From Parapedobacter koreensis (GTDB lineage: Bacteria > Bacteroidota > Bacteroidia > Sphingobacteriales > Sphingobacteriaceae): DNA of 64,000 nucleotides. Shown here piece after piece: positions 61,478 to 64,000 of the stretch. Under the pieces are notes generated by a model. That model was not told the DNA's origin. It did not search any database and saw only the letters and a list, made by a program, of their open reading frames with translations. Position numbers and translations under genes: made by a program. The stretch covers positions 744,001 to 808,000 of the forward strand of contig NZ_FNZR01000001.1 of NCBI RefSeq assembly GCF_900109365.1, written 5' to 3'. Numbering within the stretch: position 1 is the stretch's first letter; every line of letters begins with the position of its first letter.

Positions 61478-64000
61478 ATGACCAATGCATGTATACAGCG
61501 AGCCTTATTAATTGTTGTGTTTCTTACCGGGCCCGTATACAGTGCCGCGCAACATCGGGTAGCCATCCCCCAAATTATCAATTATAACAATAACCAATAT
61601 AAGGGTGGATTGCAAAATTGGGACATCGCCCAGGACAGCCATGGCATCATGTATTTCGGCAATAATGAAGGGCTGCTTACCTTTAATGGCCGGTATTGGA
61701 ATAATTATCCACTGCCGAATGCAACGGTAGTCCGGTCGATAGCGATTGACAAAAATGACCGGGTATATGTAGGCGGCCAAGATGAGGTAGGGTATTTTGA
61801 AGCAGATAGCACCGGATCGCTCCAATATCATTCGCTGATAGACCTCATTCCAAACCAGGAACGGCAGTTTGCTGATGTATGGGATATTGTCATTACAGAT
61901 GCGGGCGTTTTTTTTAGGGCAAACACCAAAATACTGCATTACAAGGATAGTCGCATAAGGGTAGACAAGACCATTACGGAATGGCAATTCCTTGGAGAGG
62001 CAGGAGGAAAATTATATGCCCAATCCATGAAGCAGGGCATCATGTACTACGAATCTGGATTCTGGAAGCCATTGACTAATCATCCCGACCTGAATGGCAA
62101 CGTGATAACCGCCATTATGCCGTATAACCAAGACACGTTGTTGATCACGACCCTTAAGCAAGGCCTTTTTTTCCTAACGGACAACATGTTGATCCCCAAG
62201 AAAACACCGTTTGATGAGCTGTTTTCCATTGATCGCATTTATTGTGGATTACCCGTAAATAACGATTGGTTTGTATTGGGCACCACGTCAGCGGGGGTAT
62301 TAATTGTCGATAGGCAGGATAGGCTCGTGCAGCAATACGTGTATGGCGAAGGCCTGCAAAAAAACAATGTCCGGGATGTCTTCATTGACCGAAACCGGAA
62401 TCTATGGCTCGCGCTGGATGATGGCATCGATTTCATCGGCATAAACAGCGCCGTAAAATACATTCATCCCAACAAAGCTAACCCCATAAGCAGTTATGCC
62501 GTCAGACTATTTGATCGACATCTCTACATTGGTACTTCCAACGGATTGTATGCCACACCCGTTGATAGCAATCAAGAAGACATCAGTCTCTCCAATGCTG
62601 ATTTTTCTGAAGTAAGCCACACTGAAGGTCAAGTATGGAGCCTTAATGAAATCAACGGACGTCTGCTTATGGGGCATGAAGATGGCGCATTTGAGATTAT
62701 CAATCAATCAGCCCGAAAAATCTATACAATCCCAGGAACCTGGCTTTATCAGCCTGTATCACGGGTATTCCCGTCCCAACACCTCATAGCAGGTACTTAT
62801 TTGGGCTTGCACCATGTGACCTTTGATGGGAATGTATTTCGCAATGCAGGCCGCGTCGATGGTCCCTATGAGTCATTACGATTTATCCACTACGACGATC
62901 ACGACCGTACTATTTGGGCATCACATCCCTACCGTGGGGTCTTCAAGTTCAACCTCTCGGAAGATTTCAGCCGCGTTGCACAGCAGAAAACCTATACCCA
63001 TGAGGATGGGCTCCCTTCTTCGTTATACAACTATGTTTTTCTCGTTAAGAATAAGATCACCGTTGCCACCAATGACGGCATCTATGAATACGAAGGTACA
63101 ACCGATCGTTTTATTCCCTCGCCTTTATTTTATTCGCAATTCAAAGGGGTCGAAATCCAATACTTTAAGGAGGACAACGACGGCAATGTCTGGTTTGTCA
63201 ACCACAAAAAATTGGGAGTCGTTGATTTCTCTCGCCCGACTGATAGCCTTCCCTACACCACTACGTACTTCCCCGAGCTGAATGGACAGGTTTTAGGTGG
63301 ATTTGAAAACATCTATATCCTAAACGAGGAAAACATCTTCATCGGAGCCAATCGAGGCGCCATACACCTCAACTACCAGCGATATAAGGAAAATATCAGT
63401 AAACCTGATATCTTATTAAACCAGATTAATCTAATCAACAGTGGGGAACAAGCGCAGGTATTATACGGTGGGCACCGTATCGCCAACATGGCGGCACCCA
63501 CACTCCACTATCGTTCGAACTCACTACACTTTTCCTTTTCTACTACCCTATATGATCAACAAGATAACGTTGAATTTAGCTACCTGTTGGAAGGTTTTGA
63601 CAAGGCATGGGCTACATGGAGCAATCGGAGTGAAAAAGAATATACCAACCTTCCTCCAGGTGAATATGTTTTTAAGGTTAAGTCAAGGAACAGCAATGGC
63701 AACGAGTCGGATATCGACACCTATTCGTTCATTATCTCCCCACCTTGGTACGGCAATCCAATAAGTTATACGGTTTATGGTGTTTTAATCGGATTACTTA
63801 TTTTGCTACTCTTCAAATGGCAAAGGAAAAAACTGCAACGCAGGCATGATCATGAATTGTACTTGAGCCAGTTGGAGCTGGATAGGAGCGAAAAAGAAGT
63901 GGTACGGCTCCAAAATGAAAAGTTGGGGGCGGAAATTGCTTTTAAAAATAAAGAGTTGGCCAACATGACGATGCATCTTATCCAGCGTGGCGAAGTACTC
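61478..64000 (+). CDS. Two-component propeller / triple-tyrosine regulator (C-terminus outside window)
   Basis: 841 codons to the window edge. Signal peptide 1-25, then two seven-bladed periplasmic propellers built from repeats such as DSHGIMYFGNNEGLLTF and NRNLWLALDDGID, a Y_Y_Y domain near 680-755 (FSYLLEGFDKAWATWS, TNLPPGEYVFKVK), one TM helix near 762-782 (YTVYGVLIGLLILLLF) and a cytoplasmic coiled coil. The end ELANMTMHLIQRGEVL is the lead-in to a LuxR-type DNA-binding domain rather than a histidine kinase in related proteins, so a membrane-bound transcription factor is expected. It probably senses an extracellular glycan and may regulate the divergent hexosaminidase. Confidence 0.9.
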   Translation, partial: MTNACIQRALLIVVFLTGPVYSAAQHRVAIPQIINYNNNQYKGGLQNWDIAQDSHGIMYFGNNEGLLTFNGRYWNNYPLPNATVVRSIAIDKNDRVYVGGQDEVGYFEADSTGSLQYHSLIDLIPNQERQFADVWDIVITDAGVFFRANTKILHYKDSRIRVDKTITEWQFLGEAGGKLYAQSMKQGIMYYESGFWKPLTNHPDLNGNVITAIMPYNQDTLLITTLKQGLFFLTDNMLIPKKTPFDELFSIDRIYCGLPVNNDWFVLGTTSAGVLIVDRQDRLVQQYVYGEGLQKNNVRDVFIDRNRNLWLALDDGIDFIGINSAVKYIHPNKANPISSYAVRLFDRHLYIGTSNGLYATPVDSNQEDISLSNADFSEVSHTEGQVWSLNEINGRLLMGHEDGAFEIINQSARKIYTIPGTWLYQPVSRVFPSQHLIAGTYLGLHHVTFDGNVFRNAGRVDGPYESLRFIHYDDHDRTIWASHPYRGVFKFNLSEDFSRVAQQKTYTHEDGLPSSLYNYVFLVKNKITVATNDGIYEYEGTTDRFIPSPLFYSQFKGVEIQYFKEDNDGNVWFVNHKKLGVVDFSRPTDSLPYTTTYFPELNGQVLGGFENIYILNEENIFIGANRGAIHLNYQRYKENISKPDILLNQINLINSGEQAQVLYGGHRIANMAAPTLHYRSNSLHFSFSTTLYDQQDNVEFSYLLEGFDKAWATWSNRSEKEYTNLPPGEYVFKVKSRNSNGNESDIDTYSFIISPPWYGNPISYTVYGVLIGLLILLLFKWQRKKLQRRHDHELYLSQLELDRSEKEVVRLQNEKLGAEIAFKNKELANMTMHLIQRGEVL

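Noticed and set aside
1-64000. tRNA, rRNA, CRISPR, transposase or phage genes
   Set aside because: I looked for T-loop signatures, regular repeat-spacer patterns, and integrase or transposase motifs and saw none; the window appears to be ordinary chromosome.

Overview
The window looks like a chromosomal segment of a Bacteroidota bacterium, most likely family Sphingobacteriaceae or a close relative. This rests on gene content (FecI/FecR/TonB-receptor set, triple-tyrosine propeller regulator, DUF4254, DUF6624, TlpA-like lipoprotein, CcsA-type cytochrome c assembly), mostly weak Shine-Dalgarno sites, and repeated matches to the Bacteroidota promoter consensus TTTG-N18..21-TAnnTTTG. The genus is not determined. 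I see no rRNA, tRNA, CRISPR array, phage or insertion sequence.

Layout. 1-9.7 kb: a minus-strand run of catabolic genes (DPP-IV-like peptidase cut by the window edge, APC permease, DUF885 peptidase, ornithine-cyclodeaminase-like protein, acyl-CoA dehydrogenase, VOC protein, EcsC protein), then a 1-Cys peroxiredoxin. 9.7-15.3 kb: an ECF sigma factor coupled to a membrane-anchored trypsin-like protease, a polyprenyl synthase, a nitrilase-fold amidase, and a second ECF sigma factor with a membrane partner. 15.3-18.3 kb: a 27-residue leader-like peptide gene with its own promoter and hairpin, a TlpA-like lipoprotein, and a DUF6624 protein. 18.4-28.6 kb: housekeeping genes (CcmE/CcsA cytochrome c assembly, DUF2520 protein, LpxR-like protein, ArfB, dicarboxylate symporter, MnmD, FKBP isomerase, YyaL-like protein, SixA-like phosphatase).

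28.8-42.2 kb is a surface-glycan locus: thirteen apparently intact glycosyltransferase-type proteins (GT2, GT4, GT9, GT11, group-1, DUF616), a truncated GT10-like fucosyltransferase remnant and a DUF4254 protein, many linked by 4-bp ATGA overlaps. No flippase or polymerase is present, so lipooligosaccharide core assembly is the simplest reading. 42.5-48.3 kb is a trans-4-hydroxy-L-proline catabolic module: AraC regulator, pyrroline-hydroxycarboxylate deaminase, 2-oxoglutarate-semialdehyde dehydrogenase, 4-hydroxyproline epimerase and a D-amino-acid dehydrogenase, which together would convert hydroxyproline to 2-oxoglutarate. 48.4-51.4 kb: thioredoxin/TPR protein and UvrB. 51.5-57.8 kb: FecI-type sigma, FecR anti-sigma, STN-containing TonB receptor and PepSY reductase-like protein, i.e. 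an iron-uptake operon. 57.8-64 kb: uracil phosphoribosyltransferase, YkuK-like protein, GH20 hexosaminidase, and a propeller/Y_Y_Y regulator cut by the right edge.

The most interesting points are the fused protease/anti-sigma-like protein beside its sigma gene, the isolated leader-like peptide gene, a helically phased set of five TAGG repeats at 12.61-12.66 kb, paired palindromes in front of the acyl-CoA dehydrogenase operon, direct repeats about five helical turns apart in front of the hydroxyproline operon, and the fucosyltransferase remnant.
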